Shown here piece after piece: positions 23,866 to 32,696 of a DNA stretch of 64,000 nt. The position numbers and the translations under genes are program-made. The notes beneath the pieces were generated by a model. The model was not told the origin of the DNA. It saw nothing but the letters and a program-made list of their open reading frames with translations, and ran no database searches. Origin of the DNA: Pandoraea vervacti (GTDB lineage Bacteria; Pseudomonadota; Gammaproteobacteria; Burkholderiales; Burkholderiaceae); assembly GCF_000934605.2 (NCBI RefSeq), contig NZ_CP010897.2, positions 3,410,001 through 3,474,000 on the forward strand, in the 5' to 3' direction. Position 1 is the stretch's first letter; each line of letters starts with the position of its first letter.

Positions 23866-24741
23866 TTATTCGTCGACTTCGCCGAAAATCCGCTGCCGAC
23901 GCCCCTTCACGAAACGAATCGCCCACAGCACATAGCCGGACATGCTGTACACACAGAACATGCCGAACAGCGCGAGCGGCGGGTCGGACGACACCAGGAT
24001 GAAGCCCACCATGAACAGCAACACCACACCGAACGACACGCGCTGGCGCACGTCGAGCGCCTTGCCGCTGTAGAACGGCGCATTCGAGACCATCGACATC
24101 CCGGCGTAGATCGTCAGGAAAAATGCCACCCACGGCATCCAGTAGACGTTCACCGGCAGTTTGTTATCGATCGTAATCCACACGAATCCGGCGATCAGCG
24201 CCGCCGCAGCCGGACTGGCCAACCCTTGGAAGAAGCGCTTGTCGACCACGCCGATATTGGCGTTGAAGCGCGCCAGACGCAGTGCCGCCCCCGCCACATA
24301 CACGAAAGCCGCCAGCCAGCCCCATTTGCCGATCTCGTGCAGAATCCATTCGTACATCACCAGCGCCGGCGCCACGCCGAACGAAGTCATGTCGGACAGA
24401 GAATCGTACTGCTCGCCAAAGGCGCTCTGCGTGTTGGTCATGCGGGCGACGCGCCCGTCCATGCCGTCGAGCACCATCGCGAAGAAGATCGCAATGGCAG
24501 CCTGCTCGAAGCGGTCGTTCATCGCCTGCACGATGGCGAAAAAGCCGCAGAACAGCGCAGCGGTCGTGAATGCGTTGGGCAGCAGATAAATGCCGCGATT
24601 GCGCGGGCGTACCGGCACGTCGTCGTCCACACTCGGGTCGTGGTCTTCGTTCATCGATGACTCTGAGGGATGCTTGTGACGGCCGAAGGGCGAGAGATGC
24701 CTGACATTGTTGCGCAAGCGGCCGCGATGGTTTTCCGGCAT
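23866..24741 (-). CDS. pssA: CDP-diacylglycerol--serine O-phosphatidyltransferase
   Basis: 291 residues. Makes phosphatidylserine from CDP-diacylglycerol and L-serine in the inner membrane. The CDP-alcohol phosphotransferase signature D-G-x2-A-R-x8-G-x3-D-x3-D is visible across DGMDGRVARMTNTQSAFGEQ and YDSLSD (about residues 92-117), with one change (DGMDGRVAR). About eight hydrophobic segments follow. This is the type II (Bacillus-like) enzyme usual in betaproteobacteria. The ATG at 24741 is supported by AAGGAG six bases upstream; an internal ATG at 24654 lacks one. It follows psd by about 220 bases. Confidence 0.95.
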   Translation of the reverse strand: MPENHRGRLRNNVRHLSPFGRHKHPSESSMNEDHDPSVDDDVPVRPRNRGIYLLPNAFTTAALFCGFFAIVQAMNDRFEQAAIAIFFAMVLDGMDGRVARMTNTQSAFGEQYDSLSDMTSFGVAPALVMYEWILHEIGKWGWLAAFVYVAGAALRLARFNANIGVVDKRFFQGLASPAAAALIAGFVWITIDNKLPVNVYWMPWVAFFLTIYAGMSMVSNAPFYSGKALDVRQRVSFGVVLLFMVGFILVSSDPPLALFGMFCVYSMSGYVLWAIRFVKGRRQRIFGEVDE

Positions 24742-24960
24742 CTATAACTCCTTGACGATGCTAGGGTCGGTTCACAGACCCCAAGCCTGCGGGCGGACCC
24801 GCGACGGATCACCGCTATTGGAACGCGAAAAGCGAAAGCAGTTGCAAGCCGCGTCGTCCCGACAGGACAGGAAGTGACGACTTGGAGACCTACGACCGTT
24901 GTCGTCAAGTCGCCACCTCGCCCCCCCCTCGCGCGCGGCTCCGATGCAAGTTCGAGTGGC

Positions 24961-25596
24961 TTACAGCTCGGCGAGAATCGTCGAGGTGGCCGACACCTTG
25001 TCGCCGATGGCCACGCGCGGGCGCGAGCCGAGCGGCAGGTACACGTCCACCCGCGAACCGAAACGGATGAAGCCGTAGCGCTGACCGCGCGTGACGCGAT
25101 CGCCCGCCTTGACGTAGCACAGAATGCGACGCGCAATCAGACCAGCGACCTGCACGCTCGTCACGATCTGGCCGCCCACATCGATCACCAGGGCATTGCG
25201 TTCGTTTTCGAGCGATGCCTTGTCCAGATCGGCGTTGAAGAAACGACCCGGGAAATATTCCACCTTGGTCACCGTGCCGTCAACAGGGGCACGATTCGAG
25301 TGAACATTGAAGACGTTCATGAACACGCTGATCTTCAGTGCTTCACGGCCTGCGTAGGGATCCTGCGTGGTTTCGATGGCCACGATGCGCCCATCTGCCG
25401 GGGAGAGCACGGCGCCGGCCTGTTGCGGCACTTCGCGCGGCGGGTCACGGAAGAATTGCAGTACGAACAGGGCGATCACCCAGAACGGCGCGGCCCAAAA
25501 CACGCCGGCCACAAAATGCACGACGAGCGCGACGGCGACGGCGATACCCAGGAAGGGCCAGCCCTCGCGGGCAATGATCGGGTGAGGATAATTCAT
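24961..25596 (-). CDS. psd: Phosphatidylserine decarboxylase (short, archaeal-type)
   Basis: 211 residues, the short form of the enzyme. Converts phosphatidylserine to phosphatidylethanolamine using a pyruvoyl group. Two N-terminal hydrophobic segments (GWPFLGIAVAVALVVHFVAG and FWVIALFVLQFF) anchor it; catalytic parts are LSPADGRIV, FMNVFNVHSNRAPVDG (His triad) and the self-cleavage site LPLGSR, where cleavage between Gly and Ser forms the pyruvoyl enzyme. The start at ATG 25596 (MNYPHPIIAREGWP) matches the family; the longer frame upstream does not. It lies in the ilvC-psd-pssA order typical of Burkholderiales. Confidence 0.95.
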   Translation of the reverse strand: MNYPHPIIAREGWPFLGIAVAVALVVHFVAGVFWAAPFWVIALFVLQFFRDPPREVPQQAGAVLSPADGRIVAIETTQDPYAGREALKISVFMNVFNVHSNRAPVDGTVTKVEYFPGRFFNADLDKASLENERNALVIDVGGQIVTSVQVAGLIARRILCYVKAGDRVTRGQRYGFIRFGSRVDVYLPLGSRPRVAIGDKVSATSTILAEL

Positions 25597-25857
25597 GCGA
25601 TTGAACTCGCGTCCTTGGTAAAACGGTTGAGTGAGCGGGTTGGCCTGCATTGGACCAAACCGTGACGTGGCGGCATTGTAGCAATGCGCGCGACGTGGCG
25701 ACACCTTTTCCCCAATCGACACGCTCGCGTCACTGTGCCGAGACGGGGAAAAATCGGTGAATGGCGTCGCGCAAACGCCCCTGAGGCAACCTCGGCGCCG
25801 CGCACGAGCGACAATGCGGAAATGCGGCGAGCGCGATCCGAACGCCGAACGGCAAAC

Positions 25858-25911
25858 GAAAAGGCCGTCCGCCTTGCCGTCACCCCATTGGCGACGGCAA
25901 AACGGACGGCC
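25858..25911 (-). terminator. Large terminator hairpin after ilvC
   Basis: GGCCGTCCG (25863-25871) pairs with CGGACGGCC (25903-25911), and an inner TTGCCGTC/GACGGCAA extends the stem to about 17 bp; on the minus strand TTTTCG follows. It ends the ilvBHC transcript before psd. Nothing else was seen in the 440 bases between ilvC and psd. Confidence 0.85.
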
Positions 25912-26038
25912 CGAAGCAACGGTTCACGCGTAACAGGATCACATGTCGCCATGCGCCCCAGCCCGCCATCACCGTGTGCCCCCGCTGCGTGTGGTCCGAC
26001 ACTGCCGGACGCACGCACCGGGCGGCACGTCATGCGGC

Positions 26039-27055
26039 TTAGTTCTTCGACTGGTCGACCAGCTTGTTCTTGGCGATCCACGGCATCATCGCGCGCAGCT
26101 TGCCACCCACTTCTTCGATCTGGTGCTCGGCCGTCAGACGACGACGCGAGATCAGGGTCGGGGCGCCGGCCTTGTTTTCCAGCAGGAACGACTTGGCGTA
26201 TTCGCCGGTCTGGATGTCCTTCAGGCACTGCTTCATGGCCTTCTTCGTCTCTTCCGTCACGACGCGCGGGCCAGTGACGTACTCGCCGTATTCGGCGTTG
26301 TTCGAGATCGAGTAGTTCATGTTGGCGATACCGCCTTCATAGATCAGGTCGACGATCAGCTTGAGTTCGTGCAGGCACTCGAAGTAAGCCATTTCCGGTG
26401 CGTAGCCCGCTTCCACCAGCGTTTCGAAACCGGCCTTGATCAGCTCGACGGTACCGCCGCACAGCACGGCTTGTTCGCCGAACAGGTCGGTTTCCGTCTC
26501 TTCGCGGAAGTTGGTTTCGATGATGCCGGCACGGCCGCCGCCGTTAGCGGCAGCGTACGACAGCGCGATGTCGCGCGCGGCGCCCGACTTGTCCTGCGCC
26601 ACGGCGATCAGGTGCGGCACGCCGCCACCTTGCGAGTACGTCGAGCGCACCGTGTGGCCCGGGGCCTTCGGGGCGATCATGATGACGTCGAGGTCGGCGC
26701 GCGGGATCACGGCGCCGTAGTGCACGTTGAAGCCGTGTGCGAAGGCCAGGGCGGCGCCTTCCTTGATGTTGGCGTGAACTTCGTTCTTGTACACGTCGGC
26801 GATTTGCTCATCCGGCAGCAGCATCATGACGATGTCGGCCGACTTCACGGCTTCCGCCACTTCCTTGGTGTTCAGGCCAGCATTGACCGCCTTGTTCCAC
26901 GAAGCGCCGTTCTTGCGCAGACCAACCGTCACGTTCACGCCGCTGTCCTTCAGGTTCTGGGCGTGGGCGTGGCCTTGCGAGCCGTAACCGATGATCGTGA
27001 CTTGCTTGCCCTTGATGAGGGAGAGGTCGGCGTCTTTGTCGTAGAAAACTTTCAT
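26039..27055 (-). CDS. ilvC: Ketol-acid reductoisomerase (NADP+), class I
   Basis: 338 residues, the short class I form. Catalyses isomerisation and reduction of acetolactate/acetohydroxybutyrate in valine and isoleucine synthesis. Rossmann motif VTIIGYGSQGHAHAQNLKDS (about residues 18-37) binds NADPH; the C-terminal knotted domain shows the Mg ligands in ETNFREETETDLFGEQAVLC and ECLHELKLIVDLIYEGGI. Third gene of ilvB-ilvH-ilvC, 77 bases after ilvH. GGGACACTCCAA precedes the ATG. Confidence 0.98.
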   Translation of the reverse strand: MKVFYDKDADLSLIKGKQVTIIGYGSQGHAHAQNLKDSGVNVTVGLRKNGASWNKAVNAGLNTKEVAEAVKSADIVMMLLPDEQIADVYKNEVHANIKEGAALAFAHGFNVHYGAVIPRADLDVIMIAPKAPGHTVRSTYSQGGGVPHLIAVAQDKSGAARDIALSYAAANGGGRAGIIETNFREETETDLFGEQAVLCGGTVELIKAGFETLVEAGYAPEMAYFECLHELKLIVDLIYEGGIANMNYSISNNAEYGEYVTGPRVVTEETKKAMKQCLKDIQTGEYAKSFLLENKAGAPTLISRRRLTAEHQIEEVGGKLRAMMPWIAKNKLVDQSKN

Positions 27056-27132
27056 TTGGAGTGTCCCGTATTACCAAAAATAAACTGAAATCAGAATGGA
27101 TCGAAATCCGCTTACCGCGTTGCCGTTGCCGG

Positions 27133-27624
27133 TCAGACCTTCAGGATGCGCTCACCGCGCCCGATGCCCGAGCCACCGGTACGAACCGTCTCGAGAATCG
27201 CCGTCTGGTCGAGCCCTTCGATGAATGCGTCGAGTTTCGACGAATTTCCGGTGAGCTCGATCGTATAGGTCTTTTCCGTAACGTCAATGATGCGGCCGCG
27301 GAAAATATCCGACATCCGCTTCATCTCTTCCCGCTCCTTGCCCACCGCGCGAACCTTGATGAGCATGAGCTCGCGCTCGATGTGCGCGCCCTCGGTCAGA
27401 TCCACCACCTTCACCACTTCGATGAGTCGGTTCAGGTGCTTGGTGATCTGCTCGATCACGTCATCGGAGCCAGTCGTGACCACCGTCATGCGTGAGAGCG
27501 ACCGATCTTCGGTCGGCGCAACGGTAAGGGTCTCGATATTGTAGCCACGTGCCGAGAACAGCCCGACCACGCGCGACAGCGCGCCCGGCTCGTTCTCGAG
27601 CAAAACAGAAATAATGTGCCTCAT
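27133..27624 (-). CDS. ilvH: Acetolactate synthase small (regulatory) subunit
   Basis: 163 residues, the usual length. The N-terminal ACT domain begins MRHIISVLLENEPGALSRVV and contains the valine-binding region GLFSARGYNIETLTVAPTED; the C-terminal domain includes RGRIIDVTEKTYTIELTG. Stimulates IlvB and gives valine feedback inhibition. It is 90 bases downstream of ilvB and 77 upstream of ilvC, so the three form one operon. Confidence 0.97.
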   Translation of the reverse strand: MRHIISVLLENEPGALSRVVGLFSARGYNIETLTVAPTEDRSLSRMTVVTTGSDDVIEQITKHLNRLIEVVKVVDLTEGAHIERELMLIKVRAVGKEREEMKRMSDIFRGRIIDVTEKTYTIELTGNSSKLDAFIEGLDQTAILETVRTGGSGIGRGERILKV

Positions 27625-27714
27625 GGTGTATCCCGGATTGTCCTGGTTTGGGACGCCGCGCCCGCACGCCGGTCGAACCGGCAGCCGCTGGCAGCGCGAA
27701 CGCGCCTCGTCGTC

Positions 27715-29484
27715 TTACAGATCTTCCGAACCGAGCAGCATCTCGCTGATGCCCTTGCCCGCCTGGACCATCGGCCAGACGTTTTCGGTGGGATCCGTTT
27801 GGAAATCCATGAATACCGTACGATCCTTCAGCGCCAGGGCTTCGCGCAGTGCCGGCTCGACGTCCGACGACTTCTCGATGCGCATGCCCACGTGACCGTA
27901 CGCCTCGGCGAGCTTCACGAAGTCCGGCAGCGCGTCCATGTACGAACTGGAGTAACGCTTGCTGTATTCGATCTGCTGCCACTGGCGAACCATGCCCAGA
28001 TAGCGGTTGTTGAGCGACAGGATCTTGACCGGCGTGCGGTATTGCAGACACGTCGAGAGTTCCTGGATACACATCTGGATCGAGCCTTCGCCGGTGATAC
28101 AGGCGACTTCGGCATCCGGATGCGCCATCTTCACGCCCATGGCGGCCGGCAGGCCAAAACCCATCGTGCCCAGACCGCCCGAGTTGATCCAGCGGCGAGG
28201 TTTGTTGAAGCGATAGTACTGAGCGGCCCACATCTGATGCTGACCGACGTCCGAGCACACGAAGGCTTCGCCGTCCGTGAGCTTCCAGTACGTCTCGACC
28301 ACATGCTGGGGCTTGATGATCTCGCTCTCGCGATCGAACGCGAGGCAATCGCGCGAACGCCATTGCTCGATCTGCTTCCACCAGTCGGCAAGCGCCGCAG
28401 CGTCCGGACCATGCTCGGCCGTTTGCAGATTCTCGATCATCTCGCGCAGCACTTCCTTCACGTCGCCGACGATCGGAATGTCGACCTTCACACGCTTGGA
28501 AATCGACGACGGATCGATATCGATGTGAATAATCTTGCGAGCGTTCGAGGAGAAGTGTTCCGGGTTACCGATCACGCGGTCGTCGAAGCGTGCACCGATA
28601 GCGATGAGCACGTCGCAGTGCTGCATGGCCATGTTGGCTTCGTACGTGCCGTGCATGCCCAGCATGCCGAGGAACTTGGGATCGCTCGCGCGATACCCGC
28701 CCAGGCCCATGAGCGTATTGGTCACCGGATAGCCGAGCAGATCGCAGAACTGGTTCAGTTCCTTCGATGCGTCAGCCAGAATGATGCCGCCACCGGTATA
28801 GATATAGGGACGCTTGGCCGAGAGCAGCAGGCTCATCGCCTTGCGGATCTGGCCCGAGTGGCCCTTCGTTACCGGGTTGTACGAGCGCAGCGCCACCGAC
28901 TTCGGATACTCGAAGCGGCAACGCGCCTTGGAAACGTCCTTCGGAATATCGACCAGCACCGGGCCCGGACGGCCCGTTTTGGCAATGTAGAAGGCTTTCT
29001 TGATCGTGGCGGCGAGATCGCGCACATCCTTCACGAGGAAGTTGTGCTTCACGCACGGACGGGTAATGCCGACCGTGTCGCATTCCTGAAAGGCGTCCTG
29101 ACCGATCGCGGCCGTGGGCACCTGCCCGGTGATGATGACGAGCGGAATCGAATCCATGTACGCCGTGGCAATCCCGGTGACCGCGTTGGTCACGCCCGGG
29201 CCAGACGTCACGAGGCACACACCCACCTTGTCGGTGGAACGCGAATAAGCGTCGGCCGCGTGCACGGCTGCCTGCTCATGGCGCACCAGAATGTGCTGGA
29301 TCTTGTCCTGCTTGTAGAGTTCGTCGTAGATGTAGAGAACCGAACCGCCGGGATAACCCCACAGATGTTCGACCCCTTCTTCCTGAAGCGAGCGCACGAG
29401 GATCTCGGCGCCAATCATGTCTTCGGAAGTATTTTGGTGGCGTGTAGCTTCCGCCTCGGAGAATTCCGCGCTTGGCATGTTCAT
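27715..29484 (-). CDS. ilvB: Acetolactate synthase large (catalytic) subunit
   Basis: 589 residues from ATG 29484 with AAAGG six bases upstream; the frame remains open to 29613 but that part overlaps the predicted leader. Condenses pyruvate with pyruvate or 2-ketobutyrate using thiamine diphosphate, Mg and FAD. Catalytic Glu70 is in LVRHEQAAVHAADAY; the ThDP/Mg motif appears as ITGEGSIQMCIQELSTC...LNN, with GEG in place of the usual GDG, as is common in this family. GARFDDRVIGNPEHF belongs to the FAD region. First gene of the ilvBHC operon. Confidence 0.97.
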   Translation of the reverse strand: MNMPSAEFSEAEATRHQNTSEDMIGAEILVRSLQEEGVEHLWGYPGGSVLYIYDELYKQDKIQHILVRHEQAAVHAADAYSRSTDKVGVCLVTSGPGVTNAVTGIATAYMDSIPLVIITGQVPTAAIGQDAFQECDTVGITRPCVKHNFLVKDVRDLAATIKKAFYIAKTGRPGPVLVDIPKDVSKARCRFEYPKSVALRSYNPVTKGHSGQIRKAMSLLLSAKRPYIYTGGGIILADASKELNQFCDLLGYPVTNTLMGLGGYRASDPKFLGMLGMHGTYEANMAMQHCDVLIAIGARFDDRVIGNPEHFSSNARKIIHIDIDPSSISKRVKVDIPIVGDVKEVLREMIENLQTAEHGPDAAALADWWKQIEQWRSRDCLAFDRESEIIKPQHVVETYWKLTDGEAFVCSDVGQHQMWAAQYYRFNKPRRWINSGGLGTMGFGLPAAMGVKMAHPDAEVACITGEGSIQMCIQELSTCLQYRTPVKILSLNNRYLGMVRQWQQIEYSKRYSSSYMDALPDFVKLAEAYGHVGMRIEKSSDVEPALREALALKDRTVFMDFQTDPTENVWPMVQAGKGISEMLLGSEDL

Positions 29485-29631
29485 CGTCGACCTTTCAAAG
29501 TTTCGGCAAAAATTTTGATCGGGTGCTCTCCCCACGAACTTGTGGTCCGGGCTCAAGCTGCGCGTCTGAATGATGGACCCACCGGATAGGTGTGCCGATA
29601 TTGAGACAATCACAGATATTGCGAACTGGCA
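29485..29631 (-). promoter_or_regulatory. ilvB leader region
   Basis: About 140 bases of predicted untranslated leader. GGTGGGTCC and GGACCAC can pair with one bulge to form a hairpin about 80 bases before ilvB. No leader peptide with runs of Ile, Val or Leu codons and no T-rich terminator were seen, so classical attenuation is not supported; a structured leader remains possible. Confidence 0.3.
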
Positions 29632-29660
29632 ACATTACTGGTTTGCAGCAAAATGGTCAA
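29632..29660 (-). promoter_or_regulatory. Predicted ilvB promoter
   Basis: On the minus strand TTGACC (29660-29655), 17-bp spacer, TAATGT (29637-29632). Divergent from the sigma factor gene at 29958; the remaining 300 bases of the divergent region contain two copies of ATCTTTACG (29886-29894 and 29898-29906) close to the sigma factor start. Confidence 0.6.
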
Positions 29661-29957
29661 GCATGTTTATGCATTTGCAGCACGATCGCGAAGTGCCCTT
29701 CGCAAAATTCCCACACCTGCGGCATACCGTCCCATGCTGGTGCACAATCTTCACACGATAGGAATCTGACGAACTTCCCTCCGTGGGAATCGTCAAGCCA
29801 TGGCACGCGACAAAACGCGACATTACCGACAGCAAAAGCGGTTACAGGCAAGCGCGTTTTTGGTAGCATCCGCACCGACTACGCGATCTTTACGTAATCT
29901 TTACGCTTACACGGCATTTCACAGGCGCAGCGGCAGACGCTGCGTGTACCCCACCGG

Positions 29958-30530
29958 ATGGCATCTGACAAGGAACTGGCGGATTTTCTCGCGGGCATCG
30001 AGCGGCGCGCTTTCAAGCAGGCCGTCTATGCCGTACGCGACGACGAGGCCGCCCTCGATATCGTTCAGGATGCGATGATCCGTCTGGCCGAGAAGTACGG
30101 CGACAAGCCGCCGGCCGACTTGCCGTTGCTGTTTACGCGCATCCTCCAGAACACCATTCACGACTATTTCCGCCGCCAGAAGGTGCGCAACACCTGGGTG
30201 ACGCTATTCTCCAATCTCGCCGGTCCGGGCGACGACGAGCGCGACGATTTCGACCCGCTGGAAACCTTGCTGGGCGAGGACGGGTCAGTGCAGACCGAGA
30301 GCAGCGAAGACTCGGTTTCGCGTGCCGAAATCCTCACGCTCATCGAGGCGGAAATACAGAAGCTACCGACACGTCAACGAGAAGCCTTCCTCATGCGTTA
30401 TTGGGAAGACATGGACGTTGCCGAGACCGCCGCCACGATGGGGTGCTCCGAGGGCAGCGTCAAGACGCACTGTTCGCGTGCCACCCACGCGTTGGCACAG
30501 GCGTTGAAGGCAAAAGGGATCAGGTTATGA
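29958..30530 (+). CDS. ECF-type RNA polymerase sigma factor
   Basis: 190 residues. Region 2 is seen as DDEAALDIVQDAMIRLAEKY (about residues 27-46), region 4 helix-turn-helix as LPTRQREAFLMRYWEDMDVA and MGCSEGSVKTHCSRA. A long acidic linker (DDERDDFDPLETLLGEDGSV) joins them. The gene overlaps the next (DUF3619) by four bases, so they are translationally coupled; DUF3619 may be its membrane-anchored partner. The gene set sigma/DUF3619/DUF3106/RDD divergent from ilvB is typical of Burkholderiales. Its regulon is not known from sequence; a direct repeat ATCTTTACG upstream could be a control site. Confidence 0.9.
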   Translation: MASDKELADFLAGIERRAFKQAVYAVRDDEAALDIVQDAMIRLAEKYGDKPPADLPLLFTRILQNTIHDYFRRQKVRNTWVTLFSNLAGPGDDERDDFDPLETLLGEDGSVQTESSEDSVSRAEILTLIEAEIQKLPTRQREAFLMRYWEDMDVAETAATMGCSEGSVKTHCSRATHALAQALKAKGIRL

Positions 30531-30955
30531 GTCACGATCTGGAAACGAGGGAAATTCGCTTCGCACATCGCGTGCGACGGGCATTGGACGAAGCGTCCGA
30601 TTCGCCGTCGCCGAATATCGCGGCCCGGCTGGCCGCCGCACGCCAGGAGGCGCTCGCCCGCAAGAAGCCCGAACCGGTCGCCATCGTGCAACCGGCGCTG
30701 GCGCTCGCGGGTGTCGGCACCGTGCAATCGCCGGAGATCGGCGGGCCGCGTCGCGCATTCGACAAGCTCGCGCGCCTGGGCCTGCTCTGGCCGCTCGCCG
30801 CTCTGGTCATCGGTCTGGCAGGCATTGCGTATTGGGAACATCAGCAGCATATTCAGGATCTGGCGGACATCGATGCCGCCGTATTGAGCGATGAACTGCC
30901 GCTGTCGGCGTATGCCGATCACGGTTTCAACGCGTATGTGAAGCGTGCCCAGTAG
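30527..30955 (+). CDS. DUF3619 family small membrane protein
   Basis: 142 residues. A basic, Ala/Arg-rich cytoplasmic half (residues 1-80, with NIAARLAAARQEALARKK) is followed by one membrane helix LLWPLAALVIGLAGIAYW (about 92-109) and a short acidic periplasmic tail (DLADIDAAVLSDELPLSAYA). The topology, with a cytoplasmic N-terminal helical part and a single helix directly downstream of an ECF sigma factor gene (4-bp overlap), resembles an anti-sigma factor, although no zinc motif is present. The family function is unknown, and the anti-sigma idea is inference. Confidence 0.8.
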   Translation: MSHDLETREIRFAHRVRRALDEASDSPSPNIAARLAAARQEALARKKPEPVAIVQPALALAGVGTVQSPEIGGPRRAFDKLARLGLLWPLAALVIGLAGIAYWEHQQHIQDLADIDAAVLSDELPLSAYADHGFNAYVKRAQ

Positions 30956-31844
30956 TCCCCCCATCCAAGACCACCCAGTGACGCGACGCAACGTACTTTT
31001 CCTGGTCGCCGCGCTGGTCGTCGCCGCAATTGCCGGCACGGCCGCGCTGCGCCGCCCGCCAGCGCCGGAACCGGTATCGGACGTGCCGCCGGCCATCGAC
31101 AGCAGTGCCTCGTCCGGCAACGTCGCGCAAAACGCGTCTGCGACCCCGGTCGGCACGCTCAGTACCAGTGCGTCCGCCGCCAGCGCCCCCGCAGCCGCCC
31201 TGCCCTCGCCGGGAGGCGCCTGGGCGAAGCTCAATGCGGAACAGCAGGAAGCCCTCGCGCCACTCTCCCAGGATTGGAACCGCATGAGCGAGCGCCAGCG
31301 CGAGAAGTGGATCGAAATCGCCAAACGTTTCCGGACGCTGTCGCCCGACGGCCGCAAGCGGCTGCACGACCGGATGGCCGACTGGGTGCGCCTGACCCCG
31401 GAGCAGCGCCAACTGGCGCGAGAAAGCTATCAGAACGCGAAAACCCTGCCGCCGGAGCGCAAGGTGCAGGTGTGGCAGCAGTATCAGCAGCTCACGGAAG
31501 AACAGAAAAAGCGCCTGGCCGCCGATGACAAGAAGCTGTCCAACCGTCCCAACGTGGTCAGCGCGCCGCCGTCAGGCCGCTCGGGCGTAAAAAACCCGTA
31601 CGCCGCCGTGCATCGCAAGGACGCCGGCACCGCCGCGAAGAACGGCGCGTTGCCGGTGCCGGCCCCGACAGCCTCGGCGCCGACGGCGACCTCCGGCACC
31701 ACGGCATCTGCCTCGTCGGCGTCTGCCCCGGCCCCCGCGGCCGCCAGCAACGGCACGGCGAGCGCGGCGCCGGCGAACGGGGAAAAGAGCGGCGACAAGA
31801 ACGGCGACGCCGTCTTCAATTCGGACCTGTACCACCACAACTGA
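30945..31844 (+). CDS. DUF3106 domain secreted/periplasmic protein
   Basis: 299 residues from a GTG at 30945, overlapping DUF3619 by 11 bases; a second GTG at 30978 (VTRRNVLFLVAAL) is also possible and places the signal anchor at the N-terminus. The hydrophobic segment LFLVAALVVAAIAGTAAL is followed by a Pro/Ala/Ser spacer, then the DUF3106 core (about residues 85-195), with W-x-x-L-x-x-x-Q repeats: WAKLNAEQQEALAPLSQDW, KWIEIAKRFRTLSPDGRKRL, WVRLTPEQRQLARESYQNAK. The C-terminal 80 residues are low-complexity Ala/Ser/Thr/Pro. Function unknown; probably periplasmic and coupled to the sigma factor operon. Confidence 0.82.
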   Translation: MPSSPPIQDHPVTRRNVLFLVAALVVAAIAGTAALRRPPAPEPVSDVPPAIDSSASSGNVAQNASATPVGTLSTSASAASAPAAALPSPGGAWAKLNAEQQEALAPLSQDWNRMSERQREKWIEIAKRFRTLSPDGRKRLHDRMADWVRLTPEQRQLARESYQNAKTLPPERKVQVWQQYQQLTEEQKKRLAADDKKLSNRPNVVSAPPSGRSGVKNPYAAVHRKDAGTAAKNGALPVPAPTASAPTATSGTTASASSASAPAPAAASNGTASAAPANGEKSGDKNGDAVFNSDLYHHN

Positions 31845-32105
31845 CGCGCTGCGCCGCTCTGCGTCGCATGGTGTCGATGCGCGACGGCCGCCTTCGGGCG
31901 GCCGTTTTCGTTTGCCATGCCGCCCCGCCTGCATCGGGCCGGGCGCGGCTTTGCCCGCCGTGCGCAAACGCCCCCGGCTGGCTGGCTCATCCACGCAATC
32001 TTCCGCATAATGGGCGACGCCCCCGGCGCGAACTCCCGTCGCACGAGCACAAACGCACCGGCGCACCGCCAGACTTCCGACCATAAGGCTCCAGACCACG
32101 CCGCG

Positions 32106-32678
32106 ATGACCGACACCGCTACGACTCAGCCCGCCAAGCCGTCCCGCTCTCCTCGTGCGCCTCAGACCTCGCCCCCCGCCGAAGGCGCTCCGCACAGCCA
32201 TGCCGTCCCCACGCTGCGCCGCCGTGTGCTGTCGATGGTCTACGAATCGCTGTTGCTCTTCGGCGTGCTCTTTCTGTCCGGCTATCTCTTCAGCGCCCTG
32301 ACCCAGCAACGCAGCGGCCTGATGTACCGCCATGCCATGCAGGCGTGGCTGTTTTTCGTCCTCGGCGCGTATTTCGTTTGGTTCTGGACCCACGGCGGGC
32401 AAACGCTGGCGATGAAAACCTGGAAAATCCGTCTGGTCGACGCGCAGAGTCAGCCGGTGCGCGCAGGCCGCGCCCTGCTGCGCTATGTCCTGGCATGGCT
32501 GTGGGTGCTCCCGGCCATGGCGATCGACTGGGTATTCGGGCTGACGGGCTGGAGCAGCGTCGCGCTGCTGGGGGGATGGGTCGCGCTCTGGGCGCTGACC
32601 ATGCACGTGACGCCGGATCACCAGTTCCTCCATGATCGGCTGGCAGGCACGCGGCTTGTCAGCATATTGGGTAAATAA
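32106..32678 (+). CDS. RDD family membrane protein
   Basis: 190 residues. After about 37 polar residues, the RDD motif is seen as LRRRVLSMVYESLLLFGVLF, then the second helix, the conserved GGQTLAMKTWKIRLVDAQSQ and a third/fourth helix pair ending HQFLHDRLAGTRLV. RDD proteins are small four-helix membrane proteins; some are Na+/H+ antiporters, but most are uncharacterised. It follows the DUF3106 gene by about 260 bases in a conserved order. The preceding gap shows only a GC-rich inverted repeat (GCGACGGCCGCC/GGCGGCCGTTTTCG) at about 31879-31910 that may end the upstream transcript. Confidence 0.85.
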   Translation: MTDTATTQPAKPSRSPRAPQTSPPAEGAPHSHAVPTLRRRVLSMVYESLLLFGVLFLSGYLFSALTQQRSGLMYRHAMQAWLFFVLGAYFVWFWTHGGQTLAMKTWKIRLVDAQSQPVRAGRALLRYVLAWLWVLPAMAIDWVFGLTGWSSVALLGGWVALWALTMHVTPDHQFLHDRLAGTRLVSILGK

Positions 32679-32696
32679 GCCGCCGATGAGTCGCCA

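Noticed and set aside
27616..29589. Long plus-strand open frame (657 codons) opposite ilvB
   Set aside because: Antisense shadow of ilvB with no recognisable domain, caused by GC-rich third positions.
29485..29631. Classical ilv attenuator with leader peptide
   Set aside because: No short ORF rich in Ile/Val/Leu codons and no terminator hairpin with T-run were found in the ilvB leader.
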